A DNA stretch of 64,000 nt from Taklimakanibacter sp021828105. GTDB lineage: Bacteria > Pseudomonadota > Alphaproteobacteria > Rhizobiales > Aestuariivirgaceae. The position numbers and the translations under genes are program-made. This document shows positions 16,425 to 24,769 of the stretch, in pieces. Location of the stretch: positions 310,001-374,000 of the forward strand of contig JAKATG010000003.1 of assembly GCA_021828105.1 (NCBI GenBank), written 5' to 3'. The notes under the pieces are model-generated. The model ran no database searches. It saw only the letters and a program-made list of their open reading frames with translations, and was not told the DNA's origin. Numbering within the stretch: the first letter of the stretch is position 1; each line of letters starts with the position of its first letter.

Positions 16425-17623
16425 GCGGCCTGCAGTCTGATGCGCTGCAGCGGCGGGAAAGCGAGCGCGATCGCCGCGGCGCCGAGGCCCAGAGCAAGCG
16501 AGCCGATGAACATCCAGGCATAGCCGCCGTAATTGTCGAAGATCCAGCCGCCCGCCAAGGGACCGATGGCCATGCCGAGGCTCGACAGCATCGTCACCGC
16601 GCCGAACACCGAGCCCATGATCTCCTGGCCGAAATATTCGCGTGCCAGCGTGGCATAGAGCGGCATCACGCCGCCATAGGCGGCGCCGAAGACCACCGCG
16701 AGCATGTAGAAGTGCGTGAGATCGCTGACCGCGAGATAGGTGCCGATGGCGATCGCCTGGACGAGGAGACCGGCGATCAGCACCGGCTTGACGCCGATCC
16801 GGTCGGCCATCACCCCGAGCAGGACGCGCCCGCCGAGCCCCGCGAGGCCCTCGACACTATAGATGCTGACCGCCGCCATGGGCGTGATGCCGCAGATGAT
16901 GGCATAGCTCACCATATGAAAGATCGGGCCGGAATGCGCCGCACAGCAGGCGAAGAAAGTGAGGCCGAGCACCAGGAATTGCGGCGTCCTGAGCGCCTGC
17001 GCAACAGCGCCCTTGGGCGGCCCTGACGCCGCCTGCGGCGCGCCTGCGGCCGGCGCCGCCTGCGGCGGGCGGCGCACGAAGAGTGCCGCCGGAATGAGCA
17101 GCACCCAGGCGCCGATCCCGATGATGAACATCGCGGTCCGCCAGTCATAGGCGGTGATGAGCCAGCGCGCGAAGGGCGAGATGGTGAGCGGCGCCACGCC
17201 CATGCCGGCCGAAACCAGCGAGACGGCGAGGCTGCGATTGGTCTCGAACCATCCGGTGACGGCGGCGATCATCGGCGCGAAGAAGGCGCTCGCGGCAAGG
17301 CCGACGATGATGCCGTAAGTGAGCTGGAACACGATGAGCGATTGCGCATAGCTCGCCAGAACCAGAGCGAGGCCCAGAAGCACCGCGCCGATCATCACCA
17401 CGATGCGCGGGCCGTAGCGGTCGCTGACCGAGCCCCACAGGAAGGCGCCGAGCCCCATGACGATGAAATTGAGCGTCATGGCGCTCGATATGCCGGCACG
17501 CGACCAGTGCGTGTCGGTCGACAAGGGATCGAGGAACACGGCGAGCGAGAACATGGCGCCGATGGCGACACAGGTCATGAGCGCGCCCAAGGCGACGATC
17601 ACCCAGCGATAGGACGATTCCAT
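16421..17623 (-). CDS. Major facilitator superfamily transporter (OFA-like)
   Basis: 400 residues and about 12 transmembrane helices. MFS motif A is visible as FLWGSVSDRYGPRIVVMIG after helix 2, and LGGRVLLGVMADRIGVKPV in the second half. The overall pattern (ESSYRWVIVALGALMTCVAIGAMFSLAVFLDP start) resembles oxalate/formate-antiporter-type carriers. ATG 17623 is chosen for the GGGAGGCTTGCG ribosome-binding site; longer starts run into tetR. It is co-transcribed with the TetR gene 16 bp upstream. Confidence 0.85.
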   Translation of the reverse strand: MESSYRWVIVALGALMTCVAIGAMFSLAVFLDPLSTDTHWSRAGISSAMTLNFIVMGLGAFLWGSVSDRYGPRIVVMIGAVLLGLALVLASYAQSLIVFQLTYGIIVGLAASAFFAPMIAAVTGWFETNRSLAVSLVSAGMGVAPLTISPFARWLITAYDWRTAMFIIGIGAWVLLIPAALFVRRPPQAAPAAGAPQAASGPPKGAVAQALRTPQFLVLGLTFFACCAAHSGPIFHMVSYAIICGITPMAAVSIYSVEGLAGLGGRVLLGVMADRIGVKPVLIAGLLVQAIAIGTYLAVSDLTHFYMLAVVFGAAYGGVMPLYATLAREYFGQEIMGSVFGAVTMLSSLGMAIGPLAGGWIFDNYGGYAWMFIGSLALGLGAAAIALAFPPLQRIRLQAA

Positions 17624-17639
17624 CGCAAGCCTCCCGGTT

Positions 17640-18257
17640 TCAGCTCTTGTTCGGACGGGGGAACAAGAGTTCCACATACCGCCGCAAGTGATCCATGCTT
17701 TCATGCGCCGTCTGGGCCTGGCCCTGGCCCTTGGCCAGGATGATGGCACCCTGGATGACGGTCTGAATATATCGGGCGAGGCTCTCCGCCGTCCAACCGG
17801 CATCGATCTTGCGATGTCGCATCGCGGCCATGATGATCTCGGTCAGCGCTTGCGCGTTCTCCGACATGGTCTTCTGGCAGGCGTCGCGCAGCGCGGGATG
17901 AGTGGCGTAGACTTCCTGGATCATCGTGCCGGCGAAACAGGTCCAGTCGGGAAGCTCGCCGGCCATCATCGCTTTCCGCGAGTCGAGATAGGCGAAGAGC
18001 TGGTCCACCGGGTCGGCCGCCTCGGGGTCTGTCTGGACGAGACAGGCCTTCGCCCGCATGCGCCAGAGCTCCGCCGCCGCGAGCGCCAGGTCGTCCTTGC
18101 TCTCGAAATGATGGAAGAAGCTGCCCTTGGTCACCCCGGCAGCAGCGCAGATATCGTCGATGCGCGTGGCGTTGTAGCCCTTGGCGCGCACCACATCGAG
18201 CGCTGCGGCGAGCAGCTTCGATTTCGAACGGTGTTCGGCCAGGATTGTCGGGCTCAT
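17640..18257 (-). CDS. TetR-family transcriptional repressor
   Basis: 205 residues. The N-terminal DNA-binding domain is clear (LLAAALDVVRAKGYNATRIDDICAAAGVTKGSFFHHFESKDDLALAAAE). The C-terminal ligand domain is of the common TetR_C type (CFAGTMIQEVYATHPALRDACQ). It is first in an operon with the MFS carrier and lactonase-like gene. A near-perfect 22-bp palindrome lies 6 bp upstream of its start, so autoregulation is likely. Confidence 0.9.
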   Translation of the reverse strand: MSPTILAEHRSKSKLLAAALDVVRAKGYNATRIDDICAAAGVTKGSFFHHFESKDDLALAAAELWRMRAKACLVQTDPEAADPVDQLFAYLDSRKAMMAGELPDWTCFAGTMIQEVYATHPALRDACQKTMSENAQALTEIIMAAMRHRKIDAGWTAESLARYIQTVIQGAIILAKGQGQAQTAHESMDHLRRYVELLFPRPNKS

Positions 18258-18263
18258 TCCCGA

Positions 18264-18285
18264 CCATACCCACTAGTTGGTATGG
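18264..18285. promoter_or_regulatory. Palindromic TetR operator candidate
   Basis: CCATACCCACT (18264-18274) is followed directly by AGTTGGTATGG (18275-18285). The arms are inverted copies with one mismatched pair. Length and symmetry suit a TetR dimer or dimer pair. It sits between the divergent tetR (start 18257) and the monooxygenase gene (start 18401) and could control both. Confidence 0.65.
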
Positions 18286-18400
18286 AGTCAATACGCGAAC
18301 GTGTAGAATGACTTCAGGCCCTGCATGACCTCCAAGGTAATCGACCAAGCGCTGCCGGCGGCTCAGACTCCGCATGACGCATCGATGAAGGAGCGAGCCC

Positions 18401-18706
18401 ATGGCGATCACCTATGTCATCAAATTCAATGTCCGGCCGGAGCAGCGCGGCGCCTTCCTCACGCTGCTCGATGGCGTGCTCGATCAGATGCGGCATGAGC
18501 CGATGTTCCATGAGGCGGTCCTGCATCAGAACCCCGAAGATCAGAACCGCTTCATGCTCTATGAGACCTGGGAAAATCATGAGGACGTGCTGCAGGTGCA
18601 GTTGCACCGCTCCTACCGCAAGGCCTGGCACGACGCCTTGCCGACGCTCCTCACCGGCGAACGCGACATCTCCATATGGCAGCCATTGCGCGCCCTCCTT
18701 CGCTGA
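18401..18706 (+). CDS. Antibiotic-biosynthesis-monooxygenase (ABM/YgiN-like) family protein
   Basis: 101 residues forming one ABM ferredoxin-like fold: AITYVIKFNVRPEQRGAFLTLLDGVLDQMRHEPMFHEAVLHQNPEDQNRFMLYETWENHEDV. The E-T-W signature strand and the N-terminal V-x-P-E-Q are typical of small dimeric quinol monooxygenases and of binding proteins with the same fold. It is divergent from the tetR-MFS-lactonase operon and preceded by AAGGAGCG. Regulation through the shared palindrome is inferred. Confidence 0.82.
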   Translation: MAITYVIKFNVRPEQRGAFLTLLDGVLDQMRHEPMFHEAVLHQNPEDQNRFMLYETWENHEDVLQVQLHRSYRKAWHDALPTLLTGERDISIWQPLRALLR

Positions 18707-18764
18707 AGCTCCGGAGGGCTCCGCCTTCCAGTCCTGCGAAGCTCCATAAGGCGCGAAGCAGGAT

Positions 18765-19688
18765 TCATTCCGCAGCGACCTGCTCGAGCGGGCGCACCGG
18801 CGTCCTGTGCCAGCCTTCCTCATGGCGCTGCCAATAGGCCTGCTTCAGGGCGAGCGAGATCGGTCCCGGCCGGTCATTGCCGAGGATGCGCGCGCCGATG
18901 CGCGAGACCGGCATGACGCCGCCCGCGGTGGTGGCGGCGAAGACCTCGTCCGCATCCTCGATCAGGGCGCGCGGGATCGCCGCGACCTTGGCCTCTATCC
19001 CCTGGTCCGCGCACAGCTCCAATACCGATTTGCGCGTGATGCCCTGCAGGCTGCCGCGATCGGGGGTCAGCACTTGTCCGTCCTTGACCATGAAGATGTT
19101 GAAGCCGGGCCCTTCGGTGACGAAGCCTTGCGCGTCGCACAGGATCGCCGTGTCGAAGCCGTGGTCATGCGCCTCGAACAGTCCCGAGGTCAGGTCGCTC
19201 CACTGATAGTTCTTGACCGTCGGATCGACCGAAGCATCGGGCACGCGCGGAATGCTCGCGATCCACAGATGCGCGCCGCGCTCCTGCACGTCCTTGGGGA
19301 TGACGTCGATCCAGGGCAGCGCATAGGCGATGAAATGATTGTCGCAATCGGCCGGGCGCCTTGATCCGGCGACGCGCGGCCGGCCGCGCAACGCCACCAT
19401 CGCGACATAGGAATCGGCGAGGCCCGCCAGCGCCACGCAGCGATGCAAGGCCGCTTCGATCGCCGCGCGATCTTCGGGCGGCTTGAGCCGGCGCGCTGCC
19501 ATCGAACGGATGAAGCGGTCGAGATGGTCGTCCAGACGGAAGAAGCCGTGCTTGAAGACATGGACGACGTCATAGACGGCGTCCGAGCGGGTGAAACCCC
19601 AATCGGTGACCGGGATGCTGGCCTCGGCGATGGGAACATAGCGGCCGCGCACATAGGCGGCGCCATTGGCGAAGGGTGATGTGTCCAT
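18765..19688 (-). CDS. Class IV aminotransferase (D-amino-acid/branched-chain type, PLP)
   Basis: 307 residues of the fold-type IV PLP family. Catalytic Lys159 lies in DPTVKNYQW; the conserved tail includes EGPGFNIFMVKDGQVLTP, LQGITRKSVLELC and EVFAATTAGGVMPVSRI. The form resembles D-alanine aminotransferase or (R)-amine:pyruvate transaminases more than IlvE, but specificity depends on a few active-site loops I cannot assign. It stands alone, with its neighbours on the opposite strand. Confidence 0.85.
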   Translation of the reverse strand: MDTSPFANGAAYVRGRYVPIAEASIPVTDWGFTRSDAVYDVVHVFKHGFFRLDDHLDRFIRSMAARRLKPPEDRAAIEAALHRCVALAGLADSYVAMVALRGRPRVAGSRRPADCDNHFIAYALPWIDVIPKDVQERGAHLWIASIPRVPDASVDPTVKNYQWSDLTSGLFEAHDHGFDTAILCDAQGFVTEGPGFNIFMVKDGQVLTPDRGSLQGITRKSVLELCADQGIEAKVAAIPRALIEDADEVFAATTAGGVMPVSRIGARILGNDRPGPISLALKQAYWQRHEEGWHRTPVRPLEQVAAE

Positions 19689-19781
19689 GGGCGAAGCCTA
19701 TCTTCTCAATGAAGCCACGGCAATCGGGTCGGTCGTCATTCCTGCTGGCATCGCGAGTCTCGAAGGGATAGCGTAAGGTCA

Positions 19782-20195
19782 ATGGCGACTCGGACAGAGA
19801 AGGCGGCTGAGCGAGCGGTTGGCATGCGCTGGCCTGGGGTGCCCTTGCTGTTGCTGATCTCCGCCTGTGCGCATCACCCGGAGCTTCTCGACAAACCCGA
19901 CAGGGTCTGGGCATCCTCGAGGAGCATGGACAGCATAGCATCCTGCATCATCAGGGCGCTCGATGAGCGAGGGCGCTCCGGATCCAATCTTTCTCCGAGC
20001 CAGACCCACGCCAGGCATGTGATCGAGCCGGGGAAACTCTATGAGATCAGGCCCGAGCAGCAAGGCTTGGCCACCGGCGAATCCTATACCGTTCGCCTGG
20101 AAAAGACCGGCGAAATGATCACGCGCATATCGCTCTTCGTCCAATCGCCATGGAAAAAGAGCGTGATCCGCGCGTTGAAGCCCTGCGGCTCCTGA
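19782..20195 (+). CDS. Small putative lipoprotein of unknown function
   Basis: 137 residues from ATG 19782; an internal ATG at 19824 gives a better lipoprotein signal (MRWPGVPLLLLISAC, lipobox LISAC with Cys15). The mature part is short and polar and contains Cys residues, one near the C-terminus (ALKPCGS). No family recognised. AAGG precedes the upstream start at very short spacing, so both starts remain possible. Confidence 0.5.
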   Translation: MATRTEKAAERAVGMRWPGVPLLLLISACAHHPELLDKPDRVWASSRSMDSIASCIIRALDERGRSGSNLSPSQTHARHVIEPGKLYEIRPEQQGLATGESYTVRLEKTGEMITRISLFVQSPWKKSVIRALKPCGS

Positions 20196-20256
20196 TCCTG
20201 ACACATTCCGTTTGAGCGATTCCGCGGCGGCCCCAAGCGCGCTAGGCTGCCCGACC

Positions 20257-20475
20257 ATGCAAAAGATCGAGATCAAGATCCGCGATGGGGTTTTGCCCGT
20301 CCTATGTCTATCGGCCCCAAACAAGGCCCCGGCCGCTGTCTTCGTCTTCATGGAAGGGATCCTGGTCTTGCGCGACACGCCGGTCTATGACGAGACGGCC
20401 TGCGAACGCCACTGGCGGACGATGACGCAGCTTTTTGACGATGTCCTCAAAGGCGGCGCCCGGGCTCCAGGATGA
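20257..20475 (+). pseudogene. Dienelactone hydrolase remnant with its centre deleted
   Basis: The 72-codon frame begins like a dienelactone hydrolase (MQKIEIKIRDGVLPVLCLSAP, then APAAVFVFMEG) and jumps near 20359 to a typical C-terminus of the same family (DTPVYDETACERHWRTMTQLF). Intact enzymes are about 230-250 residues, so roughly 150-170 codons are missing, including the catalytic Cys/Ser, Asp and His region. The reading frame was preserved through the deletion. It overlaps the start of the next gene. A real small protein of this composition seems unlikely. Confidence 0.72.
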
Positions 20476-21449
20476 AAGCAGCATGGTATGAAAGAAACGG
20501 AGCGGCGCGCGATGTTCTGATCGTGGGCGACCTGCCGGACCCCAAGCCCGCCCGTGGCGAGGTGCTGGTCAAGCTCAATGTCTCCGGCGTCAATCCCTCC
20601 GATGTGAAGAGCCGCGCCGGACGGCCGCTCGCCGGCGCCAAGGTGGTGCCGCACAGCGATGGCTCGGGCGTGATCGCGGCCGTTGGCGACAATGTGCCGG
20701 CTTCGCGCATCGGTGAGCGCGTCTGGCTGTGGAACGGACAATGGCAGCGCGCTTTCGGCACGGCCGCCGAGTTCATCGCCTTGCCGGCGGAACAGGCCGT
20801 GCCCTTGCCGAAGAGCGTCGACTTCACGGCCGGCGCCTGTCTCGGCATACCGGGCCTCACCGCCATGCATGCCGTCAATTTGCACATGCCGGTTGCGGGC
20901 AAGACGCTGCTCGTCACCGGTGGCGCATCGGCGGTCGGGCACTATGCCACGCAGATCGCCACCCTTCGCGGCGCCCGCGTCATCGCCACCGCCTCGGCCG
21001 CGCGGGCCGATCACGCCCGGAGCGCCGGCGCCACCCAAGTCATCGACTACAAGGCCGAGAATGTCGCGCGCCGTATGCTCGACCTGACCGACGGCAAGGG
21101 GGCCGACGGCATCATCGACATGGATTTCTCCACCACCGCCCCTTTGCTGGCTAATGGCATCCTGGCGCCGCATGGCAAGCTCGTCGGCTATGGCTCCAAC
21201 ATCCGCGGCGACCAAGCCGTGCCTTTCGGCGATCTCCTGTTCAAGAGCCTCACCCTTCAGTTCTTCCTGGTCTATGAGCTCAAGCCCGAGGAACGAAAGG
21301 CGGCACTTGAGGATCTCAAGGCCCTGCTCGAGAAAGGCGCGCTCAGCCATACGATCGGCGCTCGCTTTCCGCTCGCCGGCATCGCCTCCGCCCATGAGGC
21401 GGTCGGGGCGGGCCGCGTTCTCGGCAATGTCGTTCTCGACATCGCCTGA
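20472..21449 (+). CDS. Medium-chain dehydrogenase/reductase, NADPH:quinone reductase-like
   Basis: 325 residues. GroES-like N-terminus (KLNVSGVNPSDVKSRAGRPLAGAKVVPHSDGSGVI) and Rossmann domain with LLVTGGASAVGHYATQIATLRGARVIATAS. The NPSDVK motif and lack of zinc-binding Cys/His clusters fit the zinc-independent quinone oxidoreductase branch, which reduces quinones or enones with NADPH. ATG 20472 overlaps the stop of the hydrolase remnant, suggesting the two were once an operon. Confidence 0.85.
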   Translation: MKAAWYERNGAARDVLIVGDLPDPKPARGEVLVKLNVSGVNPSDVKSRAGRPLAGAKVVPHSDGSGVIAAVGDNVPASRIGERVWLWNGQWQRAFGTAAEFIALPAEQAVPLPKSVDFTAGACLGIPGLTAMHAVNLHMPVAGKTLLVTGGASAVGHYATQIATLRGARVIATASAARADHARSAGATQVIDYKAENVARRMLDLTDGKGADGIIDMDFSTTAPLLANGILAPHGKLVGYGSNIRGDQAVPFGDLLFKSLTLQFFLVYELKPEERKAALEDLKALLEKGALSHTIGARFPLAGIASAHEAVGAGRVLGNVVLDIA

Positions 21450-24400
21450 TCAGGCCATCGTGAGCTTCGCCCCTGTGAGCCGCTTGGGCAGCAACGGCGC
21501 ATCGACGCGCTCGCCGAAATGACGGCGCCTTCCGAAGGCGAGGCGCAAGAGCACATTGGTATAGAGACCGGGACCCGATGAATAGATGCGCCAGCCGCCA
21601 TCGACGGCGATCTCGCCGTTCTTGACCCGTGCCCACTGGGCGCTCGCCTTATAGCGGTCGGGGAAGGCCGCATCGCTGCTCGAGAAATAAGCATTGCGCT
21701 GCCGGAGCGACGCCTGCTCCAGCACCTCGGTCACGGCGATCGGATTGACCTTCAGGAGCGCGTCCCACAGCGCGTCGGCCTCGCAGAGCGTCGCCATCGC
21801 TTCGCCATAGCGCAGATGCGCATGCGTATACATGAGGCCGATCTCGCGCCCGAAATTGGCGGCCGACTCGGCGCGGCGGAAGATGTGCTCAGGGCCGCCG
21901 CGATAGGTGACCGGTCTGTCCATGAGCCGGGCGCCGTCGGGGAAGAGGAGATGCTCGCGAATGATCTCGACATGATGCCGCGTCTGTTCCTCGTTGAACA
22001 AGCCGCTGATGATGCCGCGCTTCATCGGCAGGAGCGAGTATTTGAGTCCGGTCCGCTCATCGCTCGGATGCAGCAGCAGTTCGGGCCGCTCCTCGCCGGC
22101 TGCGAAGATCGCATAGCCGGCGACGGTCTTGTCGCGGATGAGATGCTTGTTGAAATCCCGCCGCATCTCCAGCGCGAGGCGCTTGAGGCTTTCCGCTTCC
22201 GGCCCGCGCCCCGCTTGGCGCAGCACCTCGATGTAACGCTTCACCTGGTGGAACAGCAGGGCCACGGTCCAACTCGACACCATGGAGTCGCGCAAGCCGG
22301 GATCGGCGGGCTGGAGCGAATCGTTCCAGTCGCCTTCGCCATAGCGGATGAGCTTCGTGCCCGGGATGAAGCGCTCTTCCGCCGTGGCGATGAGCTTCTC
22401 TATATGCCGGGCGATGGAATCCTTGCGTTCGGTACGGGCAAGCGTCTCCTCATTGCGCCAGGCCACTTCCTCGTCGAGGAAGCCGAGGTCGTTCGTCCAT
22501 TCGACATAGTCGCACAGCGCCTTGAGCGGCCAGACGATGACGTCGCCATGGGCATGGCGGTCCTGGATGTTCGAATAGGGCTCGAGCATGAACCATTGCG
22601 GCCAGTCGCCGCGTTTCTCATATTGCTGGGCGAAGACGATCTTCAGGATCGCCTTCACCGGCGCGTCATGCTCGAGCGAAAGCAGGAACTCGACCGGCCC
22701 CTGGCAGACATCGCGCGTGCCCCAGGCCGCACCCGTATATTGCTCGAGCCCATGCGGCACGGTGAGATGGATCATCGCATTATGGGCAAGCCACGGGAAT
22801 GACGTGTCGAGCGCCTGAAGACCCGGATCGCTGCCCTCGATGCGAAGCCCGCGCGTGACATGAGTCCAATAGCGCCGGGCCGGCGCCAGCATGGCCGCGC
22901 CGTCGACGCCCGCCGCATATTTCGCCGCAAGCCGGTCGGCCTCTCTCGCATCGCTGAGCGAGCCGGTGACGGCGAAGCGGAATTCCTTAGTCGCGACCGT
23001 GCGCAGGGCCACATAGGCGCCACCGCGGAAGACGCCATCGGCATAGAGCAATTCATCGCCGCCCACCGCTTCGACCGCATCGGGCGTGCTGGTCACGAGA
23101 TCATAGGCCGACTGCGGATAGCGCTGCCCCCAGAGGAATTGCGGATCGGGACGGAAGCGGATGCGCTTGTCCTCCCTGTCGATCTCGACCCGGCCTTGAT
23201 GGCTGAGCTCGCGCTCGCCGAGCACGAGATGGCCGAAGACGAGGAAGCGGCAGGCCTCGCCTTCGACGCTGACGCGCCATTGCATCGCCGCGTCATTGCC
23301 CGCCGCGACCGCTTCGACGATGATGCTGCGTGAGCCTGTCCGATAGATCCAGCGGCAGTCGCTCAGGCCGATCTCGAAGACGGAGGGCACGGTCAGCAGC
23401 CGCCAGCCCTGGCCGAGATCGGCGAGGATGCGCAGGCCGCTGGTGCGGGTGATGTTGTAGGGATCGCGCGAGATCGAGAACAGCTTGTGGAAGGAGGTGT
23501 TGCCGATGGTGAGCTGCGCGCCGAAGATGCCATGCATCCAGGAGGTGGCGCAAAGCGTCGCCTCATCGAGCAGCATGCCCTGCCCGCTGCGCAGGAGCGC
23601 GCCGTGGCGGCGGGGAACGAGCCGTTCCTTTGGAGCGAGGACGACATGGCGGTTATGCGCGCCGTCGGGCACGAAGAAGGAGAGGAGCTCTCCATCCTGG
23701 CGCTCCTCATGACGGCGCTCTTCATAGCGACGCGCCAATTCGGCAGCGCTCAGCGGCTCGGTCGTGAGCGGTGGCGCATCCTGCACCAGGCCGCGCGCCG
23801 GCGCTGCCAGTGCGATGTCCTTTGACGAGAAGCCGGCGCGCGCAGCCTTGACGAGCTCGAGCTTCGCCAGATCGGCATCGCTCGAAGCATCCGCGTGATC
23901 GGGCTCATGCCAGCCGAAAAAGGTCCAGTGGGCGGACGCGCCGGGCTCGATCATCGCCGGCCGCGACTGGAGCGCGGCACAAGCCACCTCATGCTGCAGC
24001 CTCAGGCTCGGCAAGTCTTTCCCGAATGGAAGATCGATGCCGCTCCGGTCGCGATAGAAGGGGCCGAAGACTTGCAGCGCGTCGGTGGCGAAGGCCACGG
24101 CACCGTCGAGGCAGCCTTGCATGACCCAGGGCCAGCGCCCGCCTTGCGCCAAATTCTGCCGGCTCATGATCACCGGGCCCAGCGCCGCGTCCTGCACGAC
24201 ATGATGATCGATATATTGAGAGACATAGGCTTCGTTATTGGCAACGAAGCCACGATCGCCGAGGCCCAGATCCTGGACGAGCAGCACGTCGCAGGCGATC
24301 TTGCTCTTGCCTTCATTGGCGATCTCGACATGCCAAAGCCAGGCATTGCTCGCGGGCGCGAGCCAGAATGTGACGCGATGGCGAAGCCCGTCCGCCACCC

Positions 24401-24701
24401 CTTCCCAGACGAAGCGGTCGGCATCGGCGCCGAAGCGAAACCCGGCCTCGGGCCCGACGATCTCGACGATGCGCGGCCGATCACCGCCGATGCGCAGATA
24501 GAGCCGTCCGATGCCGCCATGGATGGGCGAGCCCGGCACCTGATTGAGCATGATGCGTCCGCGCTCGCTCTGGTGCTCGAGGACGAAAAGCGCGCCATTG
24601 GGCAGCACGCTTGCCGACAATCCTGACGCATTGGCAATTTGCCGGCAGCCGATGTCGCCTTCGCGCGGTGTCGTGAAGCTGGCCGTTGCGTCAGATGTCA
24701 T
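21450..24701 (-). CDS. GH94 phosphorylase, 1,2-beta-oligoglucan phosphorylase-like
   Basis: 1083 residues, one domain set. The N-terminal half is a beta-sandwich region seen in large GH94 enzymes. The C-terminal (alpha/alpha)6 barrel has the phosphorylase catalytic stretch YGEGDWNDSLQPADP near residues 787-800 (Asp as general acid) plus GAAWGTRDVCQGP and LMYTHAHLRYGEAMA. Cellobiose phosphorylases are ~800 residues; a ~1080-1110 residue form matches 1,2-beta-oligoglucan phosphorylase (Listeria type). No signal peptide, so cytosolic. It would convert beta-1,2-glucooligosaccharides and phosphate to glucose 1-phosphate. Monocistronic, convergent with no gap to the dehydrogenase. Confidence 0.75.
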   Translation of the reverse strand: MTSDATASFTTPREGDIGCRQIANASGLSASVLPNGALFVLEHQSERGRIMLNQVPGSPIHGGIGRLYLRIGGDRPRIVEIVGPEAGFRFGADADRFVWEGVADGLRHRVTFWLAPASNAWLWHVEIANEGKSKIACDVLLVQDLGLGDRGFVANNEAYVSQYIDHHVVQDAALGPVIMSRQNLAQGGRWPWVMQGCLDGAVAFATDALQVFGPFYRDRSGIDLPFGKDLPSLRLQHEVACAALQSRPAMIEPGASAHWTFFGWHEPDHADASSDADLAKLELVKAARAGFSSKDIALAAPARGLVQDAPPLTTEPLSAAELARRYEERRHEERQDGELLSFFVPDGAHNRHVVLAPKERLVPRRHGALLRSGQGMLLDEATLCATSWMHGIFGAQLTIGNTSFHKLFSISRDPYNITRTSGLRILADLGQGWRLLTVPSVFEIGLSDCRWIYRTGSRSIIVEAVAAGNDAAMQWRVSVEGEACRFLVFGHLVLGERELSHQGRVEIDREDKRIRFRPDPQFLWGQRYPQSAYDLVTSTPDAVEAVGGDELLYADGVFRGGAYVALRTVATKEFRFAVTGSLSDAREADRLAAKYAAGVDGAAMLAPARRYWTHVTRGLRIEGSDPGLQALDTSFPWLAHNAMIHLTVPHGLEQYTGAAWGTRDVCQGPVEFLLSLEHDAPVKAILKIVFAQQYEKRGDWPQWFMLEPYSNIQDRHAHGDVIVWPLKALCDYVEWTNDLGFLDEEVAWRNEETLARTERKDSIARHIEKLIATAEERFIPGTKLIRYGEGDWNDSLQPADPGLRDSMVSSWTVALLFHQVKRYIEVLRQAGRGPEAESLKRLALEMRRDFNKHLIRDKTVAGYAIFAAGEERPELLLHPSDERTGLKYSLLPMKRGIISGLFNEEQTRHHVEIIREHLLFPDGARLMDRPVTYRGGPEHIFRRAESAANFGREIGLMYTHAHLRYGEAMATLCEADALWDALLKVNPIAVTEVLEQASLRQRNAYFSSSDAAFPDRYKASAQWARVKNGEIAVDGGWRIYSSGPGLYTNVLLRLAFGRRRHFGERVDAPLLPKRLTGAKLTMA

Positions 24702-24769
24702 GCGGCGTCCCCCAAATCATGCCAGCCCGAAGAGAGAAGGAGCGCAGGAGCGCTCGCTTGTCAATCGCT

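Noticed and set aside
18707..18764. CGGAGGGCTCCG hairpin after the monooxygenase gene as terminator
   Set aside because: Stem is only four or five pairs with a tiny loop and no T-run follows.
20212..20475. A functional 87-residue protein starting at TTG 20212
   Set aside because: Both ends match opposite ends of a dienelactone hydrolase with the core missing; a truncated remnant explains it better.
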